A stretch of DNA of 21,525 nt, from the NCBI GenBank assembly GCA_947589625.1, contig CANQCM010000005.1, positions 1 to 21,525 of the forward strand, given 5' to 3'. The notes under the pieces were generated by a model. That model did no database searches, was not told the origin of the DNA, and saw only the letters and a program-made list of their open reading frames with translations. The DNA is from an uncultured Alphaproteobacteria bacterium. GTDB lineage: Bacteria; Pseudomonadota; Alphaproteobacteria; Rs-D84. Position 1 is the first letter of the stretch. Every line of letters starts with the position of its first letter. Below are positions 19,909-21,525 of the stretch, in pieces. Made by a program: the position numbers and the translations under genes.

Positions 19909-21525
19909 TCAAGAAAAATTTTGTGGGTTCACATCAATTTTAACGCGTATATTTGTTGGCGTCTTGATTTTGCCTAACCAGTATGAAACCAGTGGTTGCA
20001 AATGCGCACGCGCATCGCCCGATACCAAAAAACGCATACGATACCAATTTCTTATCTGATAAATCTGGGCAGAAATAGGCCCCATTATTTTTACGCCGTC
20101 TGCCACAGGTGCCGCCGCTGCTAAATTCTGGCAATATTTTTGCAGCACAGATTCGCGCTGACCTTCTATTATTACGGCAATCAATTGACCAAACGGGGGC
20201 ATTTTTGCAGCGCGGCGCGATTCTAAATCGCCCGTCATAAATGTATCGCGGTCGCCATTACAAATTGCGCGCAAGACGGGGTGCGTTGGCATATATGTTT
20301 GCATTAAAACGCGACCAGCGATTGCACCACGACCAGCACGCCCTGCAACTTGGAATAACTGTTGAAATGTATGTTCGCCTGCACGAAAATCTGTACCAAA
20401 TAAACCCATATCTGCATCAACCACACCAACCAAAGTTAAATTTGGAAAATGATTTCCTTTGGCAAGGATTTGCGTACCAATCAGAACATCTATCTCGCCG
20501 TTTTCCATTTTATTAATCAACCGTTCCAGTGTTTGGCGGCTGGCGATTGTATCACTGGAAACCAGCGCAACACGCGCATGCGGAAAACGGGCATTGACTT
20601 CTTGGGCAATTTTTTCCAGACCTGCGCCACGCATTGAAATTTCATTTCCGCATTCTGGGCATTTTTGTGGCAATGGCGCAAGGCGACCACACATATGGCA
20701 CACCAGTTTATTGTTCTGTTTATGATATGCCATGCCAACACTGCAGTCAGGACAGGTGGCAACATACCCACATTTTTTGCATTGCACAATTGGCGCAAAA
20801 CCACGCCGATTTATAAACAGCATAACCTGATGACCATTTGCCAGTGTTTGCGTAATTGCATCGCATAACATGGGCGACAACATACCTGTTTGTTCTGACT
20901 TGTCATCTGGCGCCAGATACGATGTTGGGCGATTTTCGCGTAAATCAATCGTTTCAATTGTGGGTAATACAGCACCGCCATATCGCGCGGTTAATTTCAG
21001 ACATTTATATTTCCCAGTAATTACATTTTGCACTGTTTCTGCGGCAGGCGTTGCACTGGCCAATACAACGGGGAAACCTGAAATAGACGCACGCAAAATC
21101 GCCATATCGCGCGCATGATAATTACCCATATCTTCTTGCTTGTATGATGGGTCATGTTCTTCATCAATAATAATCAAGCCCAGATTTTGCCACGGCAAGA
21201 ACAGCGCGCTGCGCGTACCAACCACCATACGAATATCGCCACGCAACACGCCGCGCCATATTTCACGACGACGCGCCGCGGTTAAATTACTGTGCCAAAC
21301 AACAGGCTTTTGCCCAAAACGCGCGGCAAACCGCGTCATAAATTGCGCAGTTAATGCAATTTCGGGCATCATTATCAGAACCGATTGACCACGACTATAC
21401 GCACGCCACGCAGAATCAAAATAAACCTGTGTTTTGCCACTGCCAGTGATGCCGTCAATTAAATGTACTGAAAAACCGCCATTATCAATTGCCGCACCAA
21501 TTTGTGCCGCCGCAGATGCTTGTTC
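19909..21525 (-). CDS. priA: Primosomal protein N' (PriA helicase), 5' partial
   Basis: 538 codons are visible, open at the right edge. PriA restarts collapsed replication forks: it binds branched DNA, unwinds 3'-5' and loads the DnaB helicase through partners. Visible parts: Walker A GITGSGKTQVYF (its codons lie in 21428-21463), PEIALTAQF, the DEEH box in LIIIDEEHDPSYKQED, the zinc region CKKCGYVATCPDCSVGMAYH and CHMCG...CPECG (eight Cys), and helicase motifs ILAKGNHFPNLTLVGVVDAD and QVAGRAGRG. The C-terminal domain ends VKIDVNPQNF. The gene is convergent with the virB11-like gene. The N-terminal DNA-binding domain is outside the window. Confidence 0.92.
   Translation of the reverse strand, partial: EQASAAAQIGAAIDNGGFSVHLIDGITGSGKTQVYFDSAWRAYSRGQSVLIMMPEIALTAQFMTRFAARFGQKPVVWHSNLTAARRREIWRGVLRGDIRMVVGTRSALFLPWQNLGLIIIDEEHDPSYKQEDMGNYHARDMAILRASISGFPVVLASATPAAETVQNVITGKYKCLKLTARYGGAVLPTIETIDLRENRPTSYLAPDDKSEQTGMLSPMLCDAITQTLANGHQVMLFINRRGFAPIVQCKKCGYVATCPDCSVGMAYHKQNNKLVCHMCGRLAPLPQKCPECGNEISMRGAGLEKIAQEVNARFPHARVALVSSDTIASRQTLERLINKMENGEIDVLIGTQILAKGNHFPNLTLVGVVDADMGLFGTDFRAGEHTFQQLFQVAGRAGRGAIAGRVLMQTYMPTHPVLRAICNGDRDTFMTGDLESRRAAKMPPFGQLIAVIIEGQRESVLQKYCQNLAAAAPVADGVKIMGPISAQIYQIRNWYRMRFLVSGDARAHLQPLVSYWLGKIKTPTNIRVKIDVNPQNFS

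Overview
The window looks like a chromosomal segment of an AT-rich, Gram-negative bacterium, most likely an alphaproteobacterium. The evidence is LpxI (lipid A pathway), two outer-membrane beta-barrel proteins ending in Phe, lipoproteins with LGAC lipoboxes, an alphaproteobacterial-style repressor HTH, a DnaB of alphaproteobacterial type and PriA. Several features recall uncultured host-associated alphaproteobacteria, but the exact lineage cannot be set from the sequence alone.

Positions 1 to about 12,830 hold the structural and lysis half of a podovirus-like (T7-type morphology) prophage, all on the minus strand. Read in transcription order (right to left) it runs: SleB-like cell-wall hydrolase, holin-like protein, scaffold, a Lys/Ala-repeat histone-H1-like protein, major capsid protein, a small 76-aa protein, tail tubular A, tail tubular B, a basic 115-aa protein, a short T7-fibre-like anchor protein, terminase large subunit, portal, a Bbp19-like protein, and a membrane/coiled-coil protein that runs off the left edge. 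No integrase, small terminase or large internal core protein is seen here.

The most striking point is that the terminase gene is cut in two by a 3,352-bp cassette on the opposite strand (2537-5888). The cassette holds a full-length replicative helicase dnaB, a double-HTH Xre regulator with an S24-like C-terminal region, and an unrecognised 226-aa protein. It is flanked by perfect 8-bp direct repeats AATTTTCA, and removing it restores an intact in-frame 474-codon terminase. The cassette is very compact: it begins 15 bp before the dnaB ATG and ends at the stop codon of its third gene.

Positions 12,860-21,525 are host-like genes. They comprise a winged-helix gene overlapping birA; a lone repressor-type HTH gene; a well-delimited candidate sRNA (about 14462-14641) with three pyrimidine-rich anti-Shine-Dalgarno patches; an operon of two outer-membrane proteins plus a TrmA/RlmD-type RNA methyltransferase; lpxI; a two-gene lipoprotein operon including an FKBP-type isomerase; a solitary VirB11-type ATPase that appears to be leaderless; and the C-terminal part of priA, open at the right edge.

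Regulatory signals are unusually clear in places. A perfect-consensus promoter (TTGACA-N17-TATAAT) heads the prophage lysis/scaffold operon but is followed at once by two tandem intrinsic terminators. Three tandem terminators separate the H1-like gene from the capsid gene.
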